The notes beneath the pieces were generated by a model that saw only the letters and a program-made list of their open reading frames with translations, had not been told where the DNA came from and did not search any database. Made by a program: the position numbers and the translations under genes. A stretch of DNA of 64,000 bases from an uncultured Eubacteriales bacterium. Its GTDB lineage: Bacteria; Bacillota; Clostridia; UBA1381. The stretch covers positions 12,661-76,660 of the forward strand of contig CAJKHT010000004.1 of assembly GCA_905199755.1 (NCBI GenBank). The letters are read 5' to 3'. This document shows positions 46,101-54,601 of the stretch, piece after piece. Positions within the stretch are counted from its first letter, which is position 1. Each line of letters starts with the position of its first letter.

Positions 46101-47095
46101 CGGGAACAGCGTATCTCGATGCATCGCTCGGCAGCTGGGGCTGGAGTATGGGAGAATTTACGCTGAATACAAAAACCGATAACAGCGAAGCCGTAATTGC
46201 AGGCTCGGATAAGCTTGTAATGTCCATGGCGGATTCGCAGACTTCAACAATTATCATAGACGAGCTGACATTCTCGTATATGCCTGTTGACAGAAGCGGC
46301 GAAATCAGTGACAATGTGAATTACTTTGAAACCTTTGAGGGAACATCAATGAATTTCGCAAACGGCGGACTGACAAATGCAAATGATGATTATTTCAAGG
46401 TTGTTGATACAAAGGGAAGTATAAATGACAAGGGACAGAATATTCAGTATATATTCAAACAGAAATATACTTCGGAAACAGCGCCGTACCTGTATTCGCA
46501 GCTGCCGTCCTCGTGGGGGCTTCAAAGAGCGGACAGCATGAATTTCATTGCGGGACTTATGACGGATTCATCGGTAAAGTGGTACTGGCGCACAAAAAAC
46601 AGCGCTGCATATTCCGATGAATACTGCAACGAAACGCTTACACCGATATTTGCGCTGGCTGACAAATACGGCAGAGAATACAGAGCCGAGGTTACTTTAA
46701 ATTCAAATGTGAATACCACGGAATACTCGATTCCGCTTTCAAGCTTCAAAGACAAAAACGGAAACAGTCCCGACCTGACGCTGATAAGCGAGGTCAGAAT
46801 TTATCCCGACTGCTCAACGGACGCGGCGGCATTCTGGCTGGATAATTTCGGATTTAAGTCGGACGATACAAAGGTAAGCGTGGAAAACCTTGAAATAGGC
46901 GATAAGGTGACGTTTGAAATAACGGGAACTCCCGATGAGGACGATATGCTTTATGTCTGCGCATACAATGCGGACAAAACGCTTGCCTCCGTAAAGCTTG
47001 AAAAAGCATCGGCAGGCAAAAAAGAATTCAATAAAACCGACGGGGCGTCGGAATACAAAGTATTTATATGGAACAATATGAGACCGGTCATTTAA
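43142..47095 (+). CDS. Secreted GH5 glycoside hydrolase with five binding-like modules
   Basis: From the ATG after GGAGCGTAAG the protein has 1317 residues. A signal peptide (MKKISGVILILCMLAFASAG; the following Cys could make it a lipoprotein) precedes a GH5 barrel (about 25-370) with acid/base Glu160 in GLLNEPHD and nucleophile Glu291 in IAGEWGWDG. Five beta-sandwich modules follow, at nt about 44270-44690, 44740-45200, 45235-45745, 45775-46290 and 46315-46860, most ending in a (F)xIDNI/DDI strand. A C-terminal module ends KVFIWNNMRPVI, like the SGNH protein. The multi-module tail suggests binding of a complex, insoluble or gel-forming glycan. Confidence 0.92.
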   Translation: MKKISGVILILCMLAFASAGCLAQSEEIRVDGNRLVTDNGDITLRGVNIPSLGWGMAEHLYESAIEMFDSWNANIIRVAVQPKYWNNGSTEEKGESAGLSAEKYREYVDNLISLAASRGKYVLLDCHTYVMPVQETYDFWLEMSQRYGNNPTVIFGLLNEPHDIKPQKYNEKTSSWEADSETNTWEVWRNGGYISMNGEVVKAYGHQELVEAIRDKGAKNILAAGGQNWAYDISGIANGYALTDCGSGNDMSKSGNGIIYDTHIYPSKGNRDSWDYYIGQVRKIAPVIAGEWGWDGSDSTVTGNSTSISSVWMRQLIRWMDDGYGGYGGVPLNYTAWNLHMKSSPRMITDWDFKPTAFNGAYIKEHLLSTEPTANMSGGEYINDFTDDVFRGYSNNRTSTMVSDGRLSMTYKADYSALMYLPLEWDLNGVQRLSMDISGRAGDKINIGFYCTDTEYWTKEIELTGAGQHVSIGVDELTIEGNPNTDGLLKGIYAIAVKGSTSQDGTLTIDNVKIEKSSNPSISAPKHEYADNGRDTVFDIDNTNFASMKNYKGPASSSYFNSEIVDTEGADGNTTKAIKISYNRKDGLYGGNTTLNFGDIRVPRDTKYFSICVKSSGTSQRLDISVGGTGVQVVTAAGDSEWRQYVFDLSDELLNPDEMTSVVVNTGYKLEDYFFIDNISLTRDYPEKTAAYQYREAKYGFEREWSWKRYPVMSTQNGTDGDSISANIINDGYLSPKGYAVTYNRTGGEMSRAVVDYKSSSDFFKSRPTIKDDMSYGTDLVFYAKTLTGEQNISVSLIDPVYETYTNEVTVHLSGEGFNEYRIPLDEFLICDCNIPIKPGRMRGIRIGGADKNTSGSFVIDDINITNKAEVSKNAYYDTVYFNDFDNDVFAEGEWSATGTQTDTKYFKAEKISSGGYKNSAALKLDNLWGTSAQTVTLTNGIPDNWDMSRVLCVGAMTKAENIAYGAKRFPQTGKIRLDLYNGDMLTGTAYLDASLGSWGWSMGEFTLNTKTDNSEAVIAGSDKLVMSMADSQTSTIIIDELTFSYMPVDRSGEISDNVNYFETFEGTSMNFANGGLTNANDDYFKVVDTKGSINDKGQNIQYIFKQKYTSETAPYLYSQLPSSWGLQRADSMNFIAGLMTDSSVKWYWRTKNSAAYSDEYCNETLTPIFALADKYGREYRAEVTLNSNVNTTEYSIPLSSFKDKNGNSPDLTLISEVRIYPDCSTDAAAFWLDNFGFKSDDTKVSVENLEIGDKVTFEITGTPDEDDMLYVCAYNADKTLASVKLEKASAGKKEFNKTDGASEYKVFIWNNMRPVI

Positions 47096-47126
47096 TTATA
47101 AGCTATAAAAGGAAAGGAGTATTGTT

Positions 47127-50100
47127 ATGAAAAAAACAATAGCCGCACTTATTGCGGCAGCAATGACTGTATCGGCAATTCCGCAGGCGGTAACGGCAGA
47201 GGAGGAATGGACACAGCTCCATTCGTTCACATTCGACTCGTCCGAATGGGCGCTTACCGGCAATAACAGCGTTCTCGGCACGGCAGACGTGCTCTACCCG
47301 AACAGTGAAACGGGCGGGGACAGCCTGAGGTTTCTTTATACCGAAAGCGACCAATCCCCCCTGTCGAATATTGAGGTGAGTGACGAAAGAGTTTCGGCAA
47401 TCGTGAACACAAACGGTATTTCAAAGCCGTCGGGCAAGGTGCTTGCGTCCGGGGAATCAACGAATAAAGGTGAGGCAAGAGCGATTGAGGTATATAAAGT
47501 ACCCGAAACAGAGGCAGCGTCCGACACGACAAAGCTGAAATTATCGTATGATTTCGCATTGCATGATGTGAACCCATCATATAGAAAATTTCTGCCGTTC
47601 TACGGATTAAAGCTTTCAGCCTCGGACGGCACGGAGTATTATCCCATAGCAATAAATCAAGGAACGGAGCTTACCGGAAAAAAAGTGTATTCATCGAACG
47701 GAACTGCACAGACCATATACAGCGGTGTCACCATAGACTGCGAAAAGTGGTATAATGCGGAGGTTGTTATCGACTTCTATAACGGTATTGTGGAAACATA
47801 TCTGGACGGAGTACAGATTTCAAATGCACAGACTCCGGCGACAAAGTTTACACTTGATAACCTGTCGGGTATTTCGCTTGTGCAGAATCAGAGAGAAAAG
47901 AATGACGATTATATCTTCTATGACAACATAACGCTATCGTCATCAACGGTTGCTAAGGAGCCGGATTCTCTTGTAAACGTAGAGCTTTCGAGAACTCCCT
48001 CGGATGCGGCGGTTACGGTCGGTTCGGAAATCAAGTATACGGCAAATGTGACGGATTCGCTTGACCGCGATATGACAAAGGTGGATTTTTACCTTAACGG
48101 AACTCTCGTTTCAACCGATACGGAGGCACCCTACGAATATACGGTATCGGATTTGGCATTGGGAAGCAATACCGTTAAAGCCGTTGCGGAAAATACAAAC
48201 GGCAATACGGGCGAGGCGGAAAACACAGTTTCGGTAAGTACTTTTCTGACCGATTCCGTATATTCAAGCGACATGATATTCCAGCGCGGCAAGCCGATTG
48301 TAATAAAGGGAAGCGGTAAAAGCGGCGAGGTTATAACCGCAGCGTTCAACGGACAGACCGCATCATGCACGGCGGAACACGGAAAATGGGAAATACAGCT
48401 TCCTGCCATGGAGGCTCTGAAGTCGGCGGATTTGGTGCTGACAGGCTCAAGCGGTGCTGCAATAACTCTTTCAAATGTTGCCGTAGGTGATGTGATTTTG
48501 TGCTCGGGACAGTCGAACATGAACCGTACATTTTCGGCATTCGGTCAGCTGCGCGGCGAAACCGATAAAGATTATGAGGACATGAGACTGCTCATTGCTG
48601 AGGACGCGTCCGGCTGGAAAACGGCTACAAAGGATAATTCATACAACTTCTCGGCTTTGGGATATATGATAGGAAAGCGCGTTTTAAGCGAAAATCCCGA
48701 TGTTCCCGTCGGAGTTGTCCGCGCAAGCTATGACGGCTCCGCAATAACCGCATGGACGGGAAATTATGCATTCAACTGGGACGCAGATGCGCGCAGCATG
48801 TTTGCAGGGGCAAAAAGCTCGCAGTCAACATGGTTCTATTCACGCATTTCGCCGCTCCGTGATATGTCATTCAGCGCGGCGGTATGGTATCAGGGCGAAG
48901 GCAATACATGGTATGCAAACAACAACTATGAAAAAGCAATGGTTTCTCTTATAAATAACTGGAGAACAGTTTTTGAAGATGATGACCTGCCGTTTGTCGT
49001 AATTCAGCTCCCGACGGCGAATTTCGCAAAAATCTATAATTCGGGCAGAAACGGCGTGGGTGTAAGAGCAGGTCAGTGGAATGTGTCCGAAAGACTTGAC
49101 AACGTAAAAACGGTTGTAAGTATCGATACGGGAAATACAAATGATGTTCATCCGCAGGATAAACAGCCTATAGCCGACAGAGCGGCAGCATTTGTTAAAG
49201 ACTTCATAAACGGAACACACGGCGAAAACGAAAGTCCGTCCTTTGAAAGCATGACAAGAGACGGGGATACGCTTATTCTTCATTTCAGGAATACATACGG
49301 CGCATTGCAGACGGACGACGAACAGGCTCCGCTCGGCTTTGAAATCAGAAATGACGAGGGTGTTTATTCCGATGTCGCTGCGGTTATAAACGGCGATACA
49401 ATAGAAATCAACGCGGCAGGAATTGAAAATCCGCAGATAAGATATGCTTGGTCGGATACTCCGGGTGTTGATAAGGAGCTTGTGGCAGCTCAGACGGCTG
49501 CACCTGCGGCGGCAAATCTTTTCAATGCAAACGGACTGCCGATGGCTCCGTTTAAGACAGACGACAACGAAAAATATTTCTATAAAGACCTTGCGGCAAA
49601 AACAGACTGCTATAAATATGCGCCGTACATAAGCGATATAGCACAGGACAATGACGGTAATATTTTAATCCGTGCATATGATACGGACGGAACGGTCGAA
49701 AAGGTGAGTGTGTACATTGACAATGTTCTTGCAGGAGACGCGCAGAAGAACGGAGATGTCTGGACATTTACACCCAATACGGAGCAGGGAGTGCATAATG
49801 TGTATGCCGTTGCGGCGGATAACGACGGACTGACCACTCTCGCAAACGAGGAATCAACCTATACGATTACAAGACCTGCACACAGCGATTATGTTACACC
49901 GGGTTATACAAAAACAACAAGAAGCGCTGCATACGGCAACGGTACGGAGCTCTTTAACAATTCGGAAAACAATGCGGACGGTGAAAATACAAATGTCTCC
50001 GCAGCGGTTCCGAACGGCGAGACGGACTCATCTCTCAGACTTTCGGCAGTATCGGCAAACAGCAGTGTAGCAGCGGTTATATCCGTAAGCGAAGCGGATA

Positions 50101-50816
50101 ATGCCCAGAGTAATATTACCGTTGAGGCGGACATGATGTTTGAGGGCGGACAAGATGATAATGGCATACAAGCCGCAAGAGGTATCAATGCGGTTACAAA
50201 AGAGGGAAATGAATTCCAGCTGCTGTTTGTTACTCAGACTTCAATGCGTATATGCGGCAATTATTATGAAATCAAGCCCGGTATCGCAAACGACAGATGG
50301 TATAACGTTAAAATCAGCTTGAACCCCAATGCCGGTACATTCAGTATGTGGCTTGACGGCATTATGAAGTATGATAACTACAGCTTTGTTTACGAAGCAA
50401 AGGATTATGCCAAGAATGAGTATATGTTTGACCGCATAAAAGAGGGAATAACGGCTGTTAAGCTTTACCATACGGCATCAAAGAGCAACGGCGGAGTCGA
50501 AAATGCGACATATTTCGACAATCTCAGCATAAGTGAAACAGTATATACCTTGGGTGAAGTCACACCTATCACGGAATATAAAATACTCTCTTTGAATACG
50601 GAAAACGGAATTGACGTAAGCGTGCAGATACCCGACAGTCCCGATGTGAATGCAGTGTTGTATACGGCAGTGTATGATTCGGACGATAAGCTTATCAAGG
50701 TTTATGAAAGCGCGGTTAAAAAGCAGCTTCATTATGACATTCCGGACGGAGCGGCAAGCGTTAAAGCGTTTGTGTGGAACAGCATGAAACCGCTCTGCGC
50801 ATCGGCGGAAAAATAA
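47127..50816 (+). CDS. Secreted SGNH (sialate O-acetylesterase-like) carbohydrate esterase, multidomain
   Basis: The 1229-residue protein has a signal peptide (MKKTIAALIAAAMTVSAIPQAVTA), a concanavalin/LamG-like module (about 25-280), a bacterial Ig-like domain (about 283-375), then an SGNH hydrolase domain (about 380-700). Catalytic Ser463 is in LCSGQSNMN and the Asp/His pair in NDVHPQ (Asp673, His675). Another Ig-like domain (about 830-910), a second LamG-like module (about 960-1145) and the VKAFVWNSMKPLC C-terminal module complete it. The family removes acetyl groups from sugars, so it likely deacetylates the glycan or its fragments before import. Confidence 0.88.
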   Translation: MKKTIAALIAAAMTVSAIPQAVTAEEEWTQLHSFTFDSSEWALTGNNSVLGTADVLYPNSETGGDSLRFLYTESDQSPLSNIEVSDERVSAIVNTNGISKPSGKVLASGESTNKGEARAIEVYKVPETEAASDTTKLKLSYDFALHDVNPSYRKFLPFYGLKLSASDGTEYYPIAINQGTELTGKKVYSSNGTAQTIYSGVTIDCEKWYNAEVVIDFYNGIVETYLDGVQISNAQTPATKFTLDNLSGISLVQNQREKNDDYIFYDNITLSSSTVAKEPDSLVNVELSRTPSDAAVTVGSEIKYTANVTDSLDRDMTKVDFYLNGTLVSTDTEAPYEYTVSDLALGSNTVKAVAENTNGNTGEAENTVSVSTFLTDSVYSSDMIFQRGKPIVIKGSGKSGEVITAAFNGQTASCTAEHGKWEIQLPAMEALKSADLVLTGSSGAAITLSNVAVGDVILCSGQSNMNRTFSAFGQLRGETDKDYEDMRLLIAEDASGWKTATKDNSYNFSALGYMIGKRVLSENPDVPVGVVRASYDGSAITAWTGNYAFNWDADARSMFAGAKSSQSTWFYSRISPLRDMSFSAAVWYQGEGNTWYANNNYEKAMVSLINNWRTVFEDDDLPFVVIQLPTANFAKIYNSGRNGVGVRAGQWNVSERLDNVKTVVSIDTGNTNDVHPQDKQPIADRAAAFVKDFINGTHGENESPSFESMTRDGDTLILHFRNTYGALQTDDEQAPLGFEIRNDEGVYSDVAAVINGDTIEINAAGIENPQIRYAWSDTPGVDKELVAAQTAAPAAANLFNANGLPMAPFKTDDNEKYFYKDLAAKTDCYKYAPYISDIAQDNDGNILIRAYDTDGTVEKVSVYIDNVLAGDAQKNGDVWTFTPNTEQGVHNVYAVAADNDGLTTLANEESTYTITRPAHSDYVTPGYTKTTRSAAYGNGTELFNNSENNADGENTNVSAAVPNGETDSSLRLSAVSANSSVAAVISVSEADNAQSNITVEADMMFEGGQDDNGIQAARGINAVTKEGNEFQLLFVTQTSMRICGNYYEIKPGIANDRWYNVKISLNPNAGTFSMWLDGIMKYDNYSFVYEAKDYAKNEYMFDRIKEGITAVKLYHTASKSNGGVENATYFDNLSISETVYTLGEVTPITEYKILSLNTENGIDVSVQIPDSPDVNAVLYTAVYDSDDKLIKVYESAVKKQLHYDIPDGAASVKAFVWNSMKPLCASAEK

Positions 50817-50827
50817 AATTGAAAATA

Positions 50828-50849
50828 GGGGTATGCCGCGGCATGCCCC
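50828..50849 (+). other. Intercistronic hairpin between the esterase and the lyase genes
   Basis: GGGGTATGCC pairs with GGCATGCCCC (one G-T wobble) with almost no loop; there is no clean T-run. It could be a processing site or a leaky terminator separating extracellular from intracellular enzyme genes. Confidence 0.45.
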
Positions 50850-50871
50850 TGATGGTTTTTCGGAGGTTAAC

Positions 50872-52497
50872 ATGGATTTTGAAAAAGCAAAAGAAATGCC
50901 GTGCTTTAAGGACAGACTTGTGAGACTGCGCCGTGAGTATGACAAGCAGCGCCGGGAAAAGCTGCCGCAGCTTACAAGAGAGCTGTTTGATTATTTCTAT
51001 GAAACAGGCTCGAGAAAGGAGTATGAGGAGCAGTACTTCAAAAGAAGAAGTGCGCTGCTTAATGCCGCTCTTGTAAGCCTTATATACGGCGAGGGCATAG
51101 ATTATCTGGCAGGCATAACGGAGGAAATCTGCACGGAGTTTACATGGGCGCTGCCGGCACATATGGCAAAAGATAATCAAAATCCCGAAAGAGTGATTGA
51201 TTTGTTTGCCGCCGAAACAGGCGAAGCTTTGTCCGAGATATGTGCTTTACTGGGTGATAAGCTTCCGCAGGCTACCGTTAAAACAATCAAAAATGAGCTT
51301 ATGCGGCGCATTGTACTGCCGTTTGAGGAGGAAGCCTTTGCGTGGGAGAAATTTACGCATAACTGGGCGGCGGTCTGCGGCGGCTGTGTGGGAATAACGT
51401 TTATGTATATGTTCCCCGAAAGGTTTGAAAATATCGAGGGCAGGCTTGTAAAAACAATGGAAAATTACATCTCCGGCTTTGGAGATGACGGCATTTCCCC
51501 CGAGGGCTTGGGATATTGGAATTACGGCTTCTGGTATTTCACGGGCTTTGCGGATTTGTATAAGCGCAGATACGGGATTGATATGGCGGATAATGAAAAA
51601 ATAAAAAATATTGCTATGTGTCAGCAGAATCTGTTTCTTATGAACAATACCGTAATAAGCTTCAGCGACTGCGGAAGAACAGAGCATTTTACGGCGGCTC
51701 TTGCGCATTATTACAGAAATAAATTCGGTGATGATATAAAAATATTAAGCACCGAAATCCCGGACGGTGTTGATAACTGTTTTCGGTTTTTAACGGCGCT
51801 GCGTTCGATACTGTGGATAGACGAACGGTTTATCGGCATAAAGGAGACTGCGCCGCAGGAAAGCTTTTTTAAGGATTGCGGCTGGTACGTAAACAGGCGC
51901 GGACGCTTTGCCTTTTCGGCAAAGGGCGGCAGCAACGGAGAAAGCCATAATCATAATGATATAGGAAGCCTTATAATTGCCGATGCCGGCGGACAGCTTG
52001 CGGCAGATTACGGCGCCGGGGAATATACTCATGATTATTTCACGGAAAAGCGGTACGAATATTTATGCACCTCATCGGCAGGACACAGTGTGCCGATAAT
52101 TGACGGCAAATATCAGCAGCCGGGCGAAAAGTACTGTGCTAAAGTAACGGAAAGTGAAAACAATGTCTTTGCGGCGGATATTTCGGGAGCGTATGACGTT
52201 TTAGGATTGTCGGGACTTGTGCGGAGCTTTGAAGTCAATGACAGCGGTGTAATAATGAAAGATAAATTCACCTTTTCCGACGGCGGTGCGCATACAATAA
52301 CCGAACGCATTGTATCCGTCATAAAGCCGGAGGTAAAGGACGGCAGGGTAACAATAGGCAGCCTCACAATGGAATGTGAGGACGCATTTGAAATAAAAAG
52401 CGAGAGCCTTAAAGCACATAATGCAAAAGATGATATATTGTATATCGTTGATTTTGCGGCAGATGAAAATTTTGAAATTAAGTTTGTGATAAAATGA
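50872..52497 (+). CDS. Heparinase II/III-like polysaccharide lyase (cytoplasmic)
   Basis: From the ATG after CGGAGG the protein has 541 residues and no signal peptide. An alpha-helical N-terminal part (about 1-290; KFTHNWAAVCGGCVGI, GDDGISPEGLGYWNYGFWYF) leads to a beta-sandwich with the heparinase II/III signature SHNHNDIGSL (His359, His361), ADYGAGEYTHDYFTEKRYEYLCTSS and DISGAY. This family cuts uronate-containing glycans by beta-elimination and leaves 4,5-unsaturated uronates. Being intracellular, it should act on imported oligosaccharides. Its stop overlaps the start of the PL8 gene (ATGA). Exact PL family (12, 15, 21, 33 or other) is not decided. Confidence 0.88.
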   Translation: MDFEKAKEMPCFKDRLVRLRREYDKQRREKLPQLTRELFDYFYETGSRKEYEEQYFKRRSALLNAALVSLIYGEGIDYLAGITEEICTEFTWALPAHMAKDNQNPERVIDLFAAETGEALSEICALLGDKLPQATVKTIKNELMRRIVLPFEEEAFAWEKFTHNWAAVCGGCVGITFMYMFPERFENIEGRLVKTMENYISGFGDDGISPEGLGYWNYGFWYFTGFADLYKRRYGIDMADNEKIKNIAMCQQNLFLMNNTVISFSDCGRTEHFTAALAHYYRNKFGDDIKILSTEIPDGVDNCFRFLTALRSILWIDERFIGIKETAPQESFFKDCGWYVNRRGRFAFSAKGGSNGESHNHNDIGSLIIADAGGQLAADYGAGEYTHDYFTEKRYEYLCTSSAGHSVPIIDGKYQQPGEKYCAKVTESENNVFAADISGAYDVLGLSGLVRSFEVNDSGVIMKDKFTFSDGGAHTITERIVSVIKPEVKDGRVTIGSLTMECEDAFEIKSESLKAHNAKDDILYIVDFAADENFEIKFVIK

Positions 52498-54098
52498 AAA
52501 ATCTGATAGAAAAATATAAGAATATAATAAAAGAAAACTATGCGGCACATGCAATGCATTTTTACGGTACGGAGCAGTCCGAAAAGCTTCCCGAAAATGA
52601 CGGTGAGCTTAATGCGGCATTTGCCGGGATTTTAAATGAGCTTTTAAACGGTGCAAAGGACGCATATGCCGTCAGGCGGCTGTATGAGCTGCTGCCTCTG
52701 TATAACGATAAAACCGAAAGCTTCGGCAATTGGTGGTATTGGGAAATAGGCATACCCCAAAGCTTAAACCGTATATTTACATTAATATATGATACCGCTC
52801 CGAAAAAGCTCCTTGATGAATATATGAATGCACAGCGGCATTTTAACAACGAAATCAAGCTCACGGGTGCAAACAGACTGTGGGAGAGTGAAATATTTGC
52901 GGTAAGGGGTATTCTGTGCGGAAGAGAGGATGAGCTTGAAAAAGCAAAAAGAGGAATTGAGGATTTGTTTGTGTGGGCAGATGAGGGAGACGGCTTTTAC
53001 CGTGACGGATCGTTCATACAGCATGGCTGCGTCCCCTATAACGGCGGCTACGGCTTGTCGCTGCTTGCCGGATTGTCCGATATGCTTGTGCTGACAGGCG
53101 GACTCTGCGGCAGTGAAATTGTAAACAAATGGGTTAAAAAAGCATTTCTGCCGTTTATGTATAAGGGGATTTTCATGGATATGGTGCGCGGCAGAGAAAT
53201 TTCAAGGTACTATGCATCTGCCGAAATGGCATATACAAAAGCGAAGCACTTTATTGACAGACTCGGTATAAACTGTTCCGTGCCGGACGGCTTTTATTAT
53301 TTCCCCAACTCCGACAGGGCGGTTATGCGTGCCGAGGGCTTTGCAGCCGGACTGGCGATGCATTCGGGAAAGACATCGGATTTTGAATCCATAAACAATG
53401 AAAATATGACCGCATGGCATACCTCTGACGGAATGTTATACCTTTATACCGATCCGACGCGGTTTTCAAAACGGTTTTTCCCCTGTGCCGATATGGAGCG
53501 TTTGCCGGGTACAACCGTTATCCGAAAGGAATATCCCAAGGCAAACCGGCATAGCGAATACGGCTTTGCGGCAGGGAAAAATGTCAGCTGTGGCGGTATA
53601 TGCGCAATGTATCTTGCGCCCTGCGGAACAAAGCTCAGAGCAAAAAAAGCATGGTTTTTCTTGGATGATATAATTGTATGTATGGGTACCGATATAAGCC
53701 GCGGTGCGGAAACGGTGATAGAAAATATAATGCTTGAAAAAGAAAGCGAAATTGAGGTATCGGAAAATGTGATTTATGTAAAACGCGGCGAACATGACAC
53801 GGGACTGACGATTATATGCGAAAATGCCGATGTGATACGTGAGGTGAGAAAGGGCAGCTGGAATAATATTTCGTCCGTTTCGGACGGTAAGGAATATGAG
53901 GCGGAATTTCTGACGGTGTATAAGAAGCACGATAATAACGGTGAATACCGATATATACTTTTTCCGTCACAGAAAACAGATAAAAATACACGGATACGCT
54001 TTATTGAAAATTCCTCCGCGGAACAGTCGGTCGAATATAAAGGCAAAAAATATTCCGTGCTTTGGAAAGATAACGGAGTGCAGATATGCGAAGCTTAG
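52494..54098 (+). CDS. Short cytoplasmic polysaccharide lyase, family 8-like
   Basis: The 534-residue protein shows the PL8 pattern NWWYWEIGIPQSLN, TGANRLW, DGSFIQHG, YNGGYG, MVRGREISR and MTAWHTSDGMLYLY. Putative catalytic residues are Asn127, His177 and Tyr186; their spacing of 50 and 9 residues equals Asn349/His399/Tyr408 of pneumococcal hyaluronate lyase. Known PL8 enzymes are mostly secreted and 700-1000 residues long; this one lacks a signal peptide and much of the C-terminal beta region, so it probably cleaves short imported chains. Substrates in the family are hyaluronan, chondroitin and xanthan. It is translationally coupled to the heparinase-like gene. Confidence 0.87.
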   Translation: MKNLIEKYKNIIKENYAAHAMHFYGTEQSEKLPENDGELNAAFAGILNELLNGAKDAYAVRRLYELLPLYNDKTESFGNWWYWEIGIPQSLNRIFTLIYDTAPKKLLDEYMNAQRHFNNEIKLTGANRLWESEIFAVRGILCGREDELEKAKRGIEDLFVWADEGDGFYRDGSFIQHGCVPYNGGYGLSLLAGLSDMLVLTGGLCGSEIVNKWVKKAFLPFMYKGIFMDMVRGREISRYYASAEMAYTKAKHFIDRLGINCSVPDGFYYFPNSDRAVMRAEGFAAGLAMHSGKTSDFESINNENMTAWHTSDGMLYLYTDPTRFSKRFFPCADMERLPGTTVIRKEYPKANRHSEYGFAAGKNVSCGGICAMYLAPCGTKLRAKKAWFFLDDIIVCMGTDISRGAETVIENIMLEKESEIEVSENVIYVKRGEHDTGLTIICENADVIREVRKGSWNNISSVSDGKEYEAEFLTVYKKHDNNGEYRYILFPSQKTDKNTRIRFIENSSAEQSVEYKGKKYSVLWKDNGVQICEA

Positions 54099-54129
54099 GC
54101 GGCATATCCGCACTCCGCCGTTTTTTTTT
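54074..54129 (+). terminator. Intrinsic terminator of the glycan operon
   Basis: A 16-bp stem with one mismatch (54074-54089 with 54102-54117) followed by ten T residues. It overlaps the end of the PL8 gene. Confidence 0.85.
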
Positions 54130-54150
54130 GAAAAAATTTTTTAAAAAGTC

Positions 54151-54181
54151 TTGACTTAGAGTTAACTTTAAGGTGTATAAT
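54151..54181 (+). promoter_or_regulatory. MerR-type promoter with 19-bp spacer and operator
   Basis: TTGACT (54151-54156) and TATAAT (54176-54181) are 19 bp apart, the over-long spacing that MerR proteins correct by twisting DNA. The spacer and -35 hold the dyad CTTAGAGTTAACTTTAAG (54155-54172), symmetric at 8 of 9 pairs and close to the operator of AdhR/NmlR-like regulators. The next gene encodes such a regulator, so autoregulation is likely. Confidence 0.85.
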
Positions 54182-54212
54182 ATAATCAGCTACAGTAATG
54201 CGAGGTGATTTT

Positions 54213-54584
54213 ATGACAATCAAGGAAGTAAGTGAAAAGTTTAACGTATCTGCCGATACGCTGCGTTATTATGAACGGGTGGGAATGATTCCGCACGTTA
54301 CCCGTACTGCCGGAGGTGTGAGAGATTACCGTGGAAGCGACATAAGCTGGGTGGAACTGGCGGTATGCATGCGCAGTGCAGGTATGCCGGTCGAGGCAAT
54401 GATTGAATATGTCAGGCTGTTCCGCGAGGGTGATGCCACAATCCCGGCAAGACTTCAGCTGCTGACGGAGCAGCGTGAAAGGCTGGAGGAGAAAAAGGCA
54501 CAGATTGACAGTACACTGGAAAGACTCAATTACAAAATCAGCCGTTATGAAGAAGCGGTTAAAACAGGAAAACTTGTATGGTAA
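54213..54584 (+). CDS. MerR family regulator, AdhR/NmlR-like
   Basis: The 123-residue regulator starts at the ATG after GCGAGGTGA. It has the MerR winged helix (MTIKEVSEKFNVSADTLRYYERVGMIPHV cut here to its TLRYYERVGMI core, then VRDYRGSDISWVEL) and the C-terminal dimer coiled coil (about 80-115). No Cys sits in the C-terminal effector region, unlike metal or some aldehyde sensors, although AVCMRSAGM holds one central Cys. It most resembles AdhR-type regulators of aldehyde or electrophile stress. It overlaps the open frame of the next gene and probably controls it together with itself through the 19-bp-spacer promoter. Confidence 0.92.
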   Translation: MTIKEVSEKFNVSADTLRYYERVGMIPHVTRTAGGVRDYRGSDISWVELAVCMRSAGMPVEAMIEYVRLFREGDATIPARLQLLTEQRERLEEKKAQIDSTLERLNYKISRYEEAVKTGKLVW

Positions 54585-54601
54585 AAGGAGAGAAACAGAA
54601 T

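Noticed and set aside
25837..54098. Calling the locus a xanthan-utilisation locus outright
   Set aside because: GH88, GH38 and GH94 genes of the known gut xanthan loci are missing here, and the heparinase-like lyase is extra; the substrate stays open.
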